Made by a program: the position numbers and the translations under genes
Shown here: positions 34,336 to 44,939 of the stretch, in pieces
Layout of the letters: each line of letters starts with the position of its first letter
How positions within the stretch are numbered: the first letter of the stretch is position 1
Origin: Megaustenia siamemsis
Lineage: Eukaryota > Mollusca > Gastropoda > Stylommatophora > Ariophantidae
Length of the DNA stretch: 64,000 nucleotides
Reading direction: 5' to 3'
NCBI GenBank assembly: GCA_032433765.1
Contig: JAVIAB010000073.1
Location: 51,843,144-51,907,143, forward strand
The notes under the pieces: generated by a model
What the model saw: the letters and a program-made list of their open reading frames with translations, nothing else
Databases searched by the model: none
What the model was told of the DNA's origin: nothing

Positions 34336-34862
34336 CTATACTCTAATAGAGTAAACAAGTGTAGCGGTGAGATACTATACTCTAATAGAGCAAACAAGTG
34401 TAGCTGTGAGGTACTATACTCTAATAGAGCAAACAAATCAGTGTAGCAGTGAGATACTATACCCTAAAAGAGCAAACAAGTGCAGCGGTGAGGTACTATG
34501 CTCTAATATAGCAAACAAGTGTAGCTGTGAGGTACTATACTCTAATAGAGCAAACAAATCAGTGTAGCAGTGAGATACTATACTCTAAAAGAGCAAACAA
34601 GTGCAGCGGTGAGGTACTATACTCTAAGATAGCAAACTAGTGTAGCTGTGAGGTACTATACTCTAAGATAGCAAACTAGTGTAGCAGTGAGATACTATAC
34701 TCTAATAGAGCAAACAAGTGCAGCGGTGAGGTACTATACTCTAATAGAGCAAACAAGTGTAGCGGTGAGATACTATACTCTAATAGAGCAAACAAGTGCA
34801 GCGGTGAGATACTATACTCTAATAGAGCAAACAAATCAGTGTAGCAGTGAGATACTATGCTC
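34336..34862. repeat. 39-bp minisatellite, distal block (about 13 copies)
   Basis: Same unit as 32579-33545, but with a 43-bp variant carrying an extra atca (caaacaaatcagtgtagcag) that is absent from the main block. Confidence 0.96.
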
Positions 34863-35128
34863 TTCACGTCCTGTAAAGTACTTAGATTATATTCCTTTAA
34901 CTTCTTTAACAAGGATACCTCCTAGCTGAGCTCAGGGTGGGATCACTAGTCTCGTAGAGAGAACTGACCACAACAGTGAGTCTTGTGTTCAGTTTGATTA
35001 TATAAAGACACGTCAACAGTTGAAACCAAAAGAAAACAGACTGCATTTTGTATGAAAGAATTACAACATGTTAAAATGTCTACCGCCATTAAAACTAGAT
35101 TAATAAACTTTCTCAAGTAACTCGATTA
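34863..35128. other. No feature seen
   Basis: Unique sequence. Confidence 0.5.
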
Positions 35129-35272
35129 ACTGGTTGATTGGTTGCGTGGTTGGTTGGTTGGTTGGTTGCTTGGTTGCTTGGTTAGTTGCTTGGTTGCTTG
35201 GTTGCTTGGTTGGTTGCTTGGTTGCTTGGTTGGTTGGTTGGTTGGTTGGTTGGCTGGTTGGTTGGTTATCAA
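35129..35272. repeat. TTGG/TTGC tetranucleotide-type repeat
   Basis: Imperfect run of ggttggttgcttggttgctt. Confidence 0.95.
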
Positions 35273-35429
35273 GTCATCCTTTTTCCACGTTTGACAAATC
35301 AGTTACTGTACACATATGTTTTCTATTCTATCCTTTACACGTTTTGCGTCTAAAGACACCAGCAGATATACGAGTCCTTTATTTCCCTTCATTGAGCGTT
35401 CTTTAAAAAAAAAAGACACTCAACCCACC

Positions 35430-35504
35430 CAGTGAAGAAATTATTAGAAAAAGACAGTGGATAGATAGGAAACACACTACGAAAGTCTAATATAAGCATT
35501 ACTA
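35430..35504 (+). mobile_element. L-C LINE remnant, left half, split by the DD83E element
   Basis: The plus frame reads NTLRKSNISIT up to the insertion point. The L-C consensus elsewhere is HTLRKPTESITQQA, so the frame continues across the insertion into RQAFTWN at 37589. Confidence 0.75.
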
Positions 35505-37586
35505 TAGCTCGTTTCAAATCACTTGCCCAACTTCAAAACGCTATTGCTCAGTAACCGTTTGTTAAAAACTGTTGAAATTTTCCAAATGTTATTAGAATGC
35601 AAAAGACCCTTTAAATGTATATTTAACAAATATCTTGCAGCTGCAGTTTTCTTAAAGCGGCGAATTTCTTTGATGTTTGTCAAAATTGTAAATTGTGAAC
35701 CCCTAAATAATAAAAATTACCGTAGTTGTTGGTCTATGATTAATTTTCACTAGGTAAAGGCGTGGCCGTAATGGGGAAATACCAGGAGAATTTTTGTCTT
35801 CTCAGTTCGAGGACGGACGATAATATCAAGGTATACCTGTATGTCCAATTTTCAAAGTTGTGTGGTCCTGAAAAGGACCGTTTGTTGAACTAATTTAAGG
35901 TAATATAGGGGCCAACATTGTGGGGGCTATATACTTTCATTCTGAATCAGACGAGTCTAAAAGATTAATAACTGTTTGGGGTTGAACATTCCACAAACCA
36001 TCATTTTTCCAATATTCCTCTTCCTGTTTTAAGACGTGGTCTTCACATTTAGCCCAATAATCTTTGTCTATATTTAATAAAGCGAGATTAGCAAGAGTCT
36101 TTACATCGCAAATTTTGAATGTTGTATTTTCATCTGCCACTTGTCCTTTTAATTTTGCCCAGATTAGTTCTATTGGATTTAAATGAGCATGGTAAGGTGG
36201 CAGCCTCAAACTTATATGACCGTGCTCTTGGATAATCTTATCTATTTGAAAAATCTTTGTCCTTTGTTTTTGCTTTACTAGTGATAGTAATTCAAGTTTT
36301 AAGTACATGTTATTAAATTGTATGTGCTCCTTTGTGAGCCATATCTTAATAGCATCTTTTGTACTGGATGACGTCGGGACTTTATCTTCAAGTGCAACAA
36401 TGTTGTGGTACTCTGCATTGTCCATTATTAGGCAAGATGGTCGATCTAGTGATGGGAGAACATAATTTTCAATCCAATGTCTAAATATGTGACCATTCAT
36501 CTCAGAGTGATAATCCCGATTGTCTATGGATTTTGAAAGAAAAATGAGCTCTGCATTCTGTATTAGTCCATGTTGTCGACTACCTGCATGAGCAATTATC
36601 AAGCGCTGTCCTTTGCTGCTAGGTATTAATCTCTTAATCTTTCCATCTGATGACTGCCATTCCCTTTGGTTAGTGTGGTGAGCATTGATCCATGTTTCAT
36701 CCAAGTACACAATATCATAACCTTGCTTGCGCACCTCTTTTACTTCACGTAAGTACTTGCTTCTCATGACTACTATATGTGGCTTCTCACAGATGATGTT
36801 TCGTCCATTGGAATACTTTCTGAATGTAAAGCCTGCAGCTCTCACATTCCTCCATAATGTAGACTTTGATATTTCAATACTGTTCTTTTTCAGCGAAATT
36901 TTTAATTTTCTTATTGTAACAGTTTCATTCATACCCAACATTTTGCGAATTTCACTTCTTATAAGTTCACTGTCGAAATTATCCAACATTTTTGCTCTTC
37001 CTTGTGATTTTGTATATTTTGAACATTGACGGTCACGTGCTTGAATCCAGCGATTAAATTACCGTTTAGATAAATCCAAAATGTGTCTTGTCCTATTCTC
37101 AGGGTTTTCTAAAGAATGAAATAATCTTCCTCGTTTAGCCTCTTTGCAAAAATAGTCATACATTTTTATTGCGATGTTTTGTAAACTGCAGAATTTCATT
37201 TTAAGACTCATGATAAATGTTATCGTTCCACGTCTACACCTATGAATGAACGGAAATGGAACACACAATTTCTCAAGTGTCTAATTGTGTAAAAAAAACC
37301 ACGGCGAAAGCGTGCAAACACGTCAATTTTACCGTGTATGGATTTTTACTCGCTATTTTTAACTTAAAATACTGTAAACATTAAGTTTTGACTACATCCA
37401 TGGGTCGTTATAAATTTATATAAATCAAATAAGCAACAATAATAACCAAATGTTTTTTTTAAATGAAATTAATTCCCTGTTGGGTTCTAATCATTATAAC
37501 TTTACATGCACATTTTGAACAACTTACAACAAGCGGTTAAAAAGCTATCGATTTTAAAAGTTGGGCACGAGTTATGAAACAAGCTA
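35505..37586 (-). mobile_element. DD83E Tc1/IS630-type transposon, complete ends
   Basis: A 2082-bp element. The left end tagctcgtttcaaatcactt and the right end, read in reverse, tagcttgtttcataactcgt begin a matching inverted repeat of about 65 bp (shared tgcccaactt and aaccg.ttgtt blocks further in). TA flanks both sides (35503-35504 and 37587-37588). Removing the element and one TA restores the interrupted L-C frame. The transposase gene is on the minus strand and has one in-frame TAA. Confidence 0.93.
35937..37211 (-). pseudogene. DD83E transposase gene with one in-frame stop
   Basis: A transposase of the IS630/Tc1 superfamily. From the ATG at 36989 a 350-codon frame carries a winged/HTH-like region (residues 15-60) and the catalytic triad D97 (VYLDETW), D190 (LIMDNAEYH) and E274 (LRLPPYHAHLNPIELIW). 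I count 83 residues between the last two, far from the usual 34-39. Upstream in the same frame, codons from about 37211 (MSLKMKFC) continue through IAIKMYDYFCKEAKRG and a TRHILDLSKR stretch, then a TAA at 37059-37061, then FNRWIQARDR into the main frame. The stop lies in what looks like the N-terminal DNA-binding domain. It is either an inactivating point mutation or part of a very short intron; a GT sits there, but the candidate intron is only about 60 nt. Confidence 0.85.
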
Positions 37587-37735
37587 TAGACAAGCTTTCA
37601 CTTGGAACCTACAGGTAAAGAGAAAGCAGGGAAAACCTAAAAATGCGTGGAGACGAAACCTTGAGATTGAGATCGCACAGATAAATTACATCTGGAAACA
37701 ATTAAAGAAAACAGCAAAGGATATGAAGGATTAGT
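37587..37735 (+). mobile_element. L-C LINE remnant, right half
   Basis: Continues as RQAFTWNLQVKRKQGKPKN, then AWRRNLEIEIAQ and KKTAKDMKD before a stop. This is the end of an L-C type LINE protein. Confidence 0.75.
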
Positions 37736-37775
37736 GAACTTTTGGCATGTACCGCAATGAAGAGTTTAAAATGCA

Positions 37776-37862
37776 GGAATAAAATAGAATAGAATAAAAT
37801 AATACAGAACAGAATAGAGCAGAATAGAATAGAATAGATTAGAATAGAATAGAATAGAATAG
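37776..37862. repeat. AATAG pentanucleotide repeat
   Basis: About 16 imperfect units of aatag. Confidence 0.95.
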
Positions 37863-37889
37863 CGCTTTTGTCATACTTCTCCCCTTTGA

Positions 37890-38165
37890 CATTTATGTTC
37901 ATTCGGTCTAGTCATAGTCGCATTTAAGCAAATATTACTTGAATCGTTGACGCGACCAGTCTCCCTGCGGGGATTTATAATATCAGCATAATTCATTGCT
38001 GGCCCTTCCTTCACAGAGTCAGTACCGATGGGCCTGCCATTACGTGAGTTACCTCTTACACCCACGTGTCCTGGCACGAAAGCGAAGTAAAGCACAATTC
38101 TAACAACATGATTAACGATTGACCATGCAAACGCAAATAAAACAGAGAAAATGATGAAGAACACG
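37890..38165 (-). mobile_element. RNase H LINE fragment (L-H-like), diverged
   Basis: The minus frame reads FAFVPGHVGVRGN, the last RNase H block, then MNYADIIN, paralleling VPGHAGVRGNERADR and DRADIINALRDVG at 44-46 kb. It is more diverged than the other copies. Confidence 0.7.
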
Positions 38166-38242
38166 AATGTGATACTTTACTGTACATGTCATAATCAACA
38201 TAATCAGATTTATTTTTTTCCATTTAGATGCACAGATCTTCA

Positions 38243-38250
<8 letters not shown>

Positions 38251-38281
<31 letters not shown>
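38251..38281. repeat. CT dinucleotide repeat
   Basis: About 15 CT units. Confidence 0.97.
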
Positions 38282-38283
<2 letters not shown>

Positions 38284-38514
38284 GTTTGGTGTTCTATGCG
38301 CTGTTATGAAGAACAAATGAAAAAGAAAGCTACAGACTAGGAAATATGCAGATTTACAGAATTATAAGAATTTAGTTGGGGAGGAAAAATAAATGTATGA
38401 AGCAGGTGAAAGTGAAGAAAGAACTCTCAGATGCAATTTAAACAAAACAAGTTAAATATGTTACATATAAAGAGACACAATTACAAATAATATTTTGAAA
38501 GTAAACTTAGAACG

Positions 38515-38690
38515 TATATTACACGAGGTAAAAACAATGCAAAGGAAAGCAAAGGCAGATCCCAAAAAAATGTAATTGTTTGAATAAAAACTTAACGGAC
38601 GAATAAACCACATCGGGCAAATAAAAATAAAACAGATTAAAATAATGTTCCATTACAGCCAACTTTCGATATGTTGACGACACTTCATAA
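38515..38690 (+). mobile_element. Possible L-D LINE tail, heavily decayed
   Basis: The end tccattacagccaactttcg followed by gacgacactt resembles the L-D end (tagtggccaaccttcg, gacggcactcg), and a basic AAGG-rich block precedes it. Confidence 0.45.
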
Positions 38691-38879
38691 GGGTAACACT
38701 TTGTTGTTTGTTTGCGTACCAGATATCACTACCTAGAGACCGGGGTTTTGGTAAAGCCACGAAGAAGCCATGGATTCGAAGTGGAAAATTCCCATAGCTT
38801 GGGGCTAGATTCCAACCCGGGGACCTTCTTGGGGGTCCTGCAGTTGCTGGTGCCCTGGGAAAGCTGAACTTTTGCGCTC

Positions 38880-39272
38880 TTTTTAAGATTGATTATAAAC
38901 AAATGAAAAGACGATTAGAGGCCACAGAGATGGGATTTCTCAGAAGAATGTTGAAAGTTTCATGGACAGCTAAAAAGACCAATGAGGAAATTCTCAAAGA
39001 GGCCAACACAAAAAGGAATCTTCTAAAAAACATCAGAAAGAAACAATCAACATTTTTCGGGCACATCATGAGAAGAGGAAAAGATGGAATACTTGGATAC
39101 AACTGGCAAAATAAAAGGAAAGAGAGATCGCGGACGACAAAGAAAGAAAATACTGAATAGCTTGGTGTCATGGCATGGAAAACAGTCAACAACAGAACTG
39201 ATACGATGCACTGTAGATAGAAGATTATCGAAGGACATGATCGCCTACGCCAACCAGTATGGCACATGATGA
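38880..39272 (+). mobile_element. LINE 3' end (family L-B), open 85 codons
   Basis: MKRRLEATEMGFLRRMLKV, then TAKKTNEEILKEANTKRNL, KKQSTFFGHIMRRGK and, after one frameshift, the KGKRDRGRQRKKILNSL and VSWHGKQSTTELIRCT blocks, ending at an ATG-repeat tail. A good reference copy of the L-B 3' end; it has no RT core. Confidence 0.9.
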
Positions 39273-39428
39273 TGACTAAGAACTACTAATTTTGGAAGAT
39301 ACTTGATGACGCCCATAAACACATGGCGCGCCCCTGGGAAACTGTCCGAGTTTCCAGTGACTAGATAAGGTCATGTCAGAGGCCAACATATTACTTCTAG
39401 TGCAACCAAGCATCTTTACAAAAAACAA
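39273..39428. other. No feature seen
   Basis: Short unique spacer. Confidence 0.5.
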
Positions 39429-39671
39429 AAGTAAAGAGCCTCGTCACGCCAAGTGGCGTATAGGGAATATGGTGTTAGTGATCATAATTTTTACAGACCT
39501 TCGGCACATATTTTTTTGGGTAATGTTGTCGATATAATTACCGTTTTACTATCCTAGAAAAAAATCCGCTACCAATTTAAGGCTGGGTGAACACGGAAGC
39601 CGTCAATCAGGATCGAACCCTACATCTTGTCCTTTGTAGTCCAGATCATTAACTATTATCTCAGCTCCCCA
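39429..39671 (-). mobile_element. SINE-A, copy 7
   Basis: Reverse copy with cgccaagtggcgtataggga and a degraded head; the A box is mutated (taactattatctcagc on plus). Confidence 0.9.
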
Positions 39672-40363
39672 CCCAGCATCCGTAACATTTGTTTAATCTT
39701 GCTCATGCTATTATTATTCTTCTCATAATTAAAGAGATGATTCTTTCTGAAGTTCAAAGTAGGCCACACATCAGGTGATGATGTCACACTAATGGATTAT
39801 TTTTTCTATAAATTTTCAGAATGAATTTTTATAGTCTAAATCTGTTTATTTTTTGCATTCCACGAAGTTCTCTTTGACAAAATTATAAAGAAAGATATTT
39901 CATATTCAAAGTATCTGCATGTAAACTCCTTTAATAAAAGCTGTTTCTAGTGCAGTGTGTTTTTGTGTATGAACCACAGCTGTCTTTAAAGCTCAAAGTG
40001 GCACTGCTCTTATATTCTTGGAAATTGTCCACTTTTATGGTTAAAGATCTCAAGCTTGATATATTTCTCTCAATCTTCAAATGTTTTTAGAGTGATTCTA
40101 ATTCCACATAGCCATGAACTTTCTTGCTGAATTAATTGTGAATAGCTTATTCTTATACCAGAATAAACGTGTCACAGATTGAATAATTGGACACCTGAAG
40201 GAAGCTGTGATAAATTCCACTTTCAACAGCAAATGTTAAAACTTAAAACAAATTTTAATGCTCTAAAATGTTTATTTTATTTCATTTATTTTCATCTCGG
40301 GACAAAAACGACACATTACGCAGAAGTAATCCACAATTGATTATTTGTTGCTAGTTTTTATAG
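39672..40363. other. No feature seen
   Basis: AT-rich unique sequence, about 700 bp. Confidence 0.5.
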
Positions 40364-40371
40364 GTCCTGGT

Positions 40372-40727
40372 CAGGGCCGTCTTTACACCATTTTGGGCCC
40401 CTGTGCATAGAAATAGTGTTGGGCCCCTGGGCAAAGAAAGTGTGCTGCCCCGCCCCCCCCCCCCCCCGCCCCGCAGGAATAAAAAATAAATGGTTGATAA
40501 TATTAAAAATGATGTATTATTTATTTTATTGTCACTATACTAATTTCAACAAAACTGTTGTTAAAACATGCTGTACAACTGCAACTATAATCAACATTAA
40601 ACATGAAAAACATAGAAAAGAATTTTATACGGGTTTTCCGAAACCCTACAACATATTCGCATGGGGCCCCTATGATCGTGGGCCCCCGGGCAAATGCCCA
40701 ACGGGCCAATGGGTTAAGACGGTCCTG
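40372..40727. mobile_element. hAT-like MITE, 356 bp, with 8-bp target duplication
   Basis: Left end cagggccgtctttacacc and right end, in reverse, caggaccgtcttaaccca form the inverted repeat. Flanks gtcctggt (40364-40371) and gtcttggt (40728-40735) match at 7 of 8 positions, the 8-bp size expected for hAT. Inside are ggcccctgggcaaa-type blocks at each end and a C-rich run near 40450. No transposase is encoded. Confidence 0.85.
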
Positions 40728-40925
40728 GTCTTGGTTGTTTCTTAGCCAAATGGTTGTGCCTCTCCTAGTAATTGTTTTGCGCGACGTTTCTCTTGGTCTT
40801 CCTTGTTTTCTTTTTGCCAGACGGTTTCCACGTGAACGCCTGATGAGGATGTCCTTTTTATATTCATTCTCAGCACATGATCGAAGTACTTCCAAAGCCG
40901 CCTACTTGTAAAAAAAAAAAAAAAA
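40728..40925 (-). mobile_element. LINE C-terminal remnant (family L-E), part 1
   Basis: The minus strand reads an LRMNIKRTSSS block, a KENKEDQEKRRAKQ-type basic block and degraded RNNQDQDR, in the usual C-terminal order. The remnant is broken by the MITE and by two SINE-A copies. Confidence 0.65.
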
Positions 40926-41167
40926 GGAAAGTAAAGACCCCCCCCCCCCCACCGTCACGCCAAGTGGCTGACCATAAATTTTACAGATCTTCGGCACATT
41001 ATTTTTGGGGTAATGTGGTCGGTATAACGCCCGTGCCGCTTTAATTTCCCAGGTAAAAATCCGGTACCCATAAAAGGCCGGGTGAACCGGAAGCAGTAAG
41101 TTTGGATGGAACCCTACCTCTTGTCCTTTGTAGTCCAGTTCACGAACTACTGAGCTATCGCGGCAGC
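40926..41167 (-). mobile_element. SINE-A, copy 8, inserted in L-E
   Basis: Reverse copy with A run (40909-40925) and C run at its terminal side; part of the middle before accataaatt is deleted (the palindrome runs straight into gaccataaattttacag). Confidence 0.9.
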
Positions 41168-41341
41168 GCCTTCTTGTAAAGCTCGGCGCATATTATTCTT
41201 CACATTCGTCTCTTATTTATTTGTTTGAAATATGCCCTTTGCAGCAACGTTTGAAATCCTTAGGAGGGGTTGGTTTTCAAAAGCACTAAATTTTCCATCT
41301 AAAATGTGGGTGGATTTCCAGCTTTCACATCCATATGTTAG
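41168..41341 (-). mobile_element. LINE remnant (family L-E), part 2
   Basis: The minus strand gives an ESWKSTHILDGKFSAFENQP-like stretch and RISNVAAKG, the segment after the LTYGCESW block, which itself lies beyond the next SINE. Confidence 0.6.
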
Positions 41342-41604
41342 TGGGAGCCGCGATAGCTCAGTGGTTAGTGAACTGGACTACAAAGGACAAGGGGTAGGGT
41401 TCGATCCCAACCGACGGCTCCGGGTTCACCCAGTCTTAAATGGGTACCGGATTTTTTTCTGGGAAAGTAAAGCAGCACGGGCGTAATACCGACCACATTA
41501 CCCCAAAAATCATGTGCTGAAAGTCTGTCAAATATATGGCCACTAACATCATATTCCCTATACGCCACTTGGCGTGACTGGGATACTTTACTACTTACTA
41601 TTTT
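41342..41604 (+). mobile_element. SINE-A, copy 9, with 15-bp target duplication
   Basis: Full copy with intact A box (tagctcagtggttagtg) and B box (gggttcgatcccaa). The exact 15-mer acatccatatgttag flanks it at 41327-41341 and 41605-41619, proving insertion into the L-E remnant. Confidence 0.97.
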
Positions 41605-41720
41605 ACATCCATATGTTAGCACTGGTATCACACAGGAGTTGAACAATTGTGCACGTTTACCGAGCTCTTAAGGTCTCCTGACGTTAATTTTTCTCATAGT
41701 CAAAAATGTATGTTCCTGAA
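41605..41720 (-). mobile_element. LINE remnant (family L-E), part 3
   Basis: The minus strand reads CVIPVLTYGC, the LTYGC(E)SW block of LINE proteins, split from part 2 by SINE-A copy 9. Confidence 0.7.
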
Positions 41721-42252
41721 TTAATCAAATTTAGAAAATAAAACGAACAGGGATATTGATGATTAAAAAGCTTTAAAATATATACTTTAGTTATGAAAAG
41801 ATTATTTTACAAAAATAAAGGTAGTCATAGAGCAATTGTTGTTTGGTAGTGAAGTGTTGGTGACTTCATTGTACTCAAGAGCCTCGACTTTGTGAGGTTG
41901 GGTTGCCGGTTTCCTTCCTTGTGGCCTTTGTTTATTAGAGAATATTTCTGGTACCCATTAAATAATATTGCCTGGCGGCTTTTAAACCCCGAACCATTAG
42001 GTCGGCATGAAGTACGCTAACCACATCGTTACCGAACCACTCTCTGTTAAAAGGAATAAGATCTACAACGTGAAACCAAAAGAAAAGCATCGGGAAAAAA
42101 AAATAGTGTAACGAATCTGAAAAAAAAATAGAATGCACCTTATCTCTGTTAAATAAAGCGTAGTCTAATATGATATTATCACGTATTATTATTAAAACAT
42201 AAATAAAAAATTTCTGCAAAAATACCGTGCCCTAAAACGATTTTAGCATGTG
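41721..42252. other. No clear feature
   Basis: AT-rich. A possible reversed tRNA-like head lies near 41970-42035 (gtacgctaaccacatcg on plus), single copy and unconvincing. Confidence 0.35.
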
Positions 42253-42266
42253 ACTATCACGTACTA

Positions 42267-42514
42267 GGAAGCCGCGATAGCTCAGTGGTTAGTGAACTGG
42301 ACTACCACGGACAAGGGGTAGGGTTCGATCCCAACCGACGGCTCCGGGTTCACCCAGCCTTAAATGGGTACCGGATTTTTTTTCTGGGAAAGTAAAGCAG
42401 CACGGGCTGACCACATTACCCCAAAAATCATGTGCTGAAGGTCTGTAAAATATAGGGTCACTAACATCATATTTCCCTATACGCCACTTGGCTTGACGGG
42501 GATACTTTACTTTT
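42267..42514 (+). mobile_element. SINE-A, copy 10, with target-site duplication
   Basis: Full copy with intact boxes. Flanks actatcacgta (42253) and actattacgta (42515) match at 10 of 11. Confidence 0.94.
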
Positions 42515-42525
42515 ACTATTACGTA

Positions 42526-43440
42526 ATATCATTCAAATATAGCCTAATTGAAGAAACAGAATTCCTCTGTTAAAATAGCGTTGGACCTTATATGATACCA
42601 GCATGTAGTTACTAAGCATTCTCTTCAAAATATATTTTGAATGAACAGAAATTATCTCTGAAAAAAAGCATCAAAATATATTTAGTGGCCATTCGTGCGG
42701 TATATCAACCAACTGTGTAACCGCTCCCGCCTTGCTATTGTCACATTATCAAATAATACGTTGGTTGCTTCTGCGCAGTTATGGAACTGTTTGTATTGGT
42801 TTCGTTCCAATTTTCGCTAGTTCCCTATAATCCCTTGTACATTGTTATAATTATATATTTTATGTTTAATAATGAAAGTAACGCTTGTTTATATTTGTCA
42901 TTCCTCCATCTGTCATCTACTTGTGTAACGAAATACAAATGATTAATTCTAAAGTCAATTTGAACAACAAAACATAATCCTGCCATGCTATATTAATTTT
43001 ATTTTACTGCAAACTTTGAGGAGATCTGAAATTAAGCCTAATCGGATTAATTTGCCCCCATTTTTTTGCGGGTAAATTTTGATCGTGGAGAAATTATTTA
43101 TCAGTAAATGTCATTTTAAAAAAACTAATTTATTTACAAACCTTCAAGATCCGTTTCAAAATTGAATTTTTTTTTTTTGGCCTTACTTTCTTTATCTTTA
43201 TAGTAGTCATAAATGCCACGTGAGATCGTCTTACATCACGATATAGTATTTTCAAATATTTTTGTTGCAGGATACAAATCTGCCGCATGAAGGGGTGTGT
43301 CAGCTACGGCGCAGGTTTTTGGGAAAAACCTGGACACGCGCGCATATAACGAGTATCGATTATGCGAGTATTTCATCACGTGTCATGTTGTTGTTCCTAC
43401 CCCTCCCTCTTGGTACAGGCCAAAGAGTCAAGCTCTCTTT
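42526..43440. other. No supported feature
   Basis: About 900 bp. An acceptor-like atttttgttgcag at 43257-43269 precedes an open stretch of about 60 codons on plus, but it runs into the GAA repeat with no donor. Confidence 0.4.
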
Positions 43441-43795
43441 ATCAAAAGACTTGAAGGCTGAAGAAGAAGGAGAAGAAGAAGAAGAGGAAGAAGAAGAGGA
43501 AGAAGAAGAGGAAGAAGAAGGAAGAAGAATGAAGAGGAAGAATGAAGAAGAAGAATGAAGAAGAAGAATGAAGAAGAAGAATGAAGAAGAAGAATGAAGA
43601 AGAAGAATGACGAAGAAATGAAGAAGAAAGAAGAGGAAGAATGAAGAAGAATGAAGAAGAGTAATGACGAAGTAAAATGAAGAAGAAAGAATAGAAATAG
43701 AAGAAAGAAGAGGAAGAAGAAGAAAAAAGAAGAAGAAAGAAGTAGAAGAAGAAAGAAGTAGAAGAACAAAAACAAGCACAAGAAGAAGAAGCAAT
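43441..43795. repeat. GAA/GAG/GAAT purine repeat
   Basis: Imperfect gaagaagaagaggaag array with gaatgaagaagaagaatg blocks; 355 bp, almost purely purine on plus. Confidence 0.97.
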
Positions 43796-44099
43796 TTGCT
43801 TTCTGTTTGTGTGTATCTGTTTACGCAGTGGCCTACCCAGCTCTCTCTGCATATTTCTTGCTTATTTTGTGTGTGTTCATGAACACACGATTCATTGAAT
43901 CATGCATACACACGCCGAACTAACAGTTCACATTAGATTGCCAGCCTATCTTCAGTGCCTACATATCAACCTATTCATCCATCTATTCGTCTATCCATCA
44001 GCATCGGTGAAAAGCGAAAAAGTTGGTGTCGTTTTAAAAAGAAACATTAATAAAGGACTAGTTCTTTATCAGTGTCTCGGTGTTAGGGTTGGGGAGGGT
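43796..44099. other. No feature seen
   Basis: Unique spacer. Confidence 0.45.
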
Positions 44100-44905
44100 C
44101 CGTGGTTATTGAGTTATTTGGGGGTCATCATCATTGTACTCCGAAAATGTCCGTAGGTGCTCAGATTCCCTCCTCATCAATTCCCTCAGTGTCCAGCGAC
44201 TGACGACTCCAGTTCTATGTTGGTTGATAAGTCTTCTTACACGGCCACTAAGTTTCTCATTTCTGGCTGTGCCCATCTTAACTCCCATTTCTATCATCCG
44301 AAGAAGTGACGTGGATCTGTGTTTGTCGAAGTCCTGTGGTCTTCCCACATCTCGGAGGGCATTGATGATGTCCAGCCCGATCCATTGGTTGCCCGTCCTC
44401 AACGACAGCGCAGCTAGCCAACCTGTCCGCTCTCTCATTTCCCCGTACTCCCGCATGTCCAGGGACACAAACAAAGGTGACCTTACGTATTTTGGATTTC
44501 TGCAACGACTCTACCCATTGCATGCGTACAGAGCCCGCCTCCACTTTTTTTTTATCACGCTCATCGAATCACTCAGTATACATGCGTGGATGTAGTCTTG
44601 TGACTCTATCCATGTGAATGCCTTAGTCACTGCCATCACCTCCATTGTCATGCTACTCGTGGTGATGACGTATGCACCACTGTCTTCTTTGACTATTCTG
44701 CCTGCCGAGCGTGCTGTAAATGCCCATGCACTTCTTTGGTGTCGTCTTACAGATCCGTCTGTATATATGACTGCATCTTTCTCATCGGTGTTATCGCAGA
44801 TGAGACCGTTGACCTCAGCATTAACCACGACCGGGTTCTATTCCCTACTTTTCCTGTCGAGTGTGACAATACACGAGAAAGTTCCCTTCAATGACGTAGG
44901 CACCT
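44100..44905 (-). mobile_element. Non-LTR retrotransposon 3' part with RNase H domain (family L-H)
   Basis: The minus strand encodes a RNase H domain: IYTDGSV (first acid), MTMEVMAVTKA (Glu) and ILSDSMSVI (Asp). A frameshift near 44540 leads to RKVTFVCVPGHAGVRGNERA (the final RNase H block), then after another shift a DIINALRDVGRPQDFDK block and a zinc-knuckle-like tail (ESEHLRTFSEYNDDDPQI). RNase H in the ORF2 tail is known from I- and R1-type LINEs. The 3' half recurs inverted at 45905-46350. Confidence 0.88.
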
Positions 44906-44939
44906 GTAAGCACTCCTCTTATATTATATAATTACCACT

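Noticed and set aside
41232..41486. 84-codon frame ending in a SINE-A translation
   Set aside because: It is an L-E remnant read backward and fused to SINE-A; the GSRDSSVVSELDYKGQ string recurs wherever SINE-A is read in that frame.
43257..43440. A plus-strand exon after a good acceptor (tttttgttgcag)
   Set aside because: No donor before the GAA repeat, and no recognisable protein.
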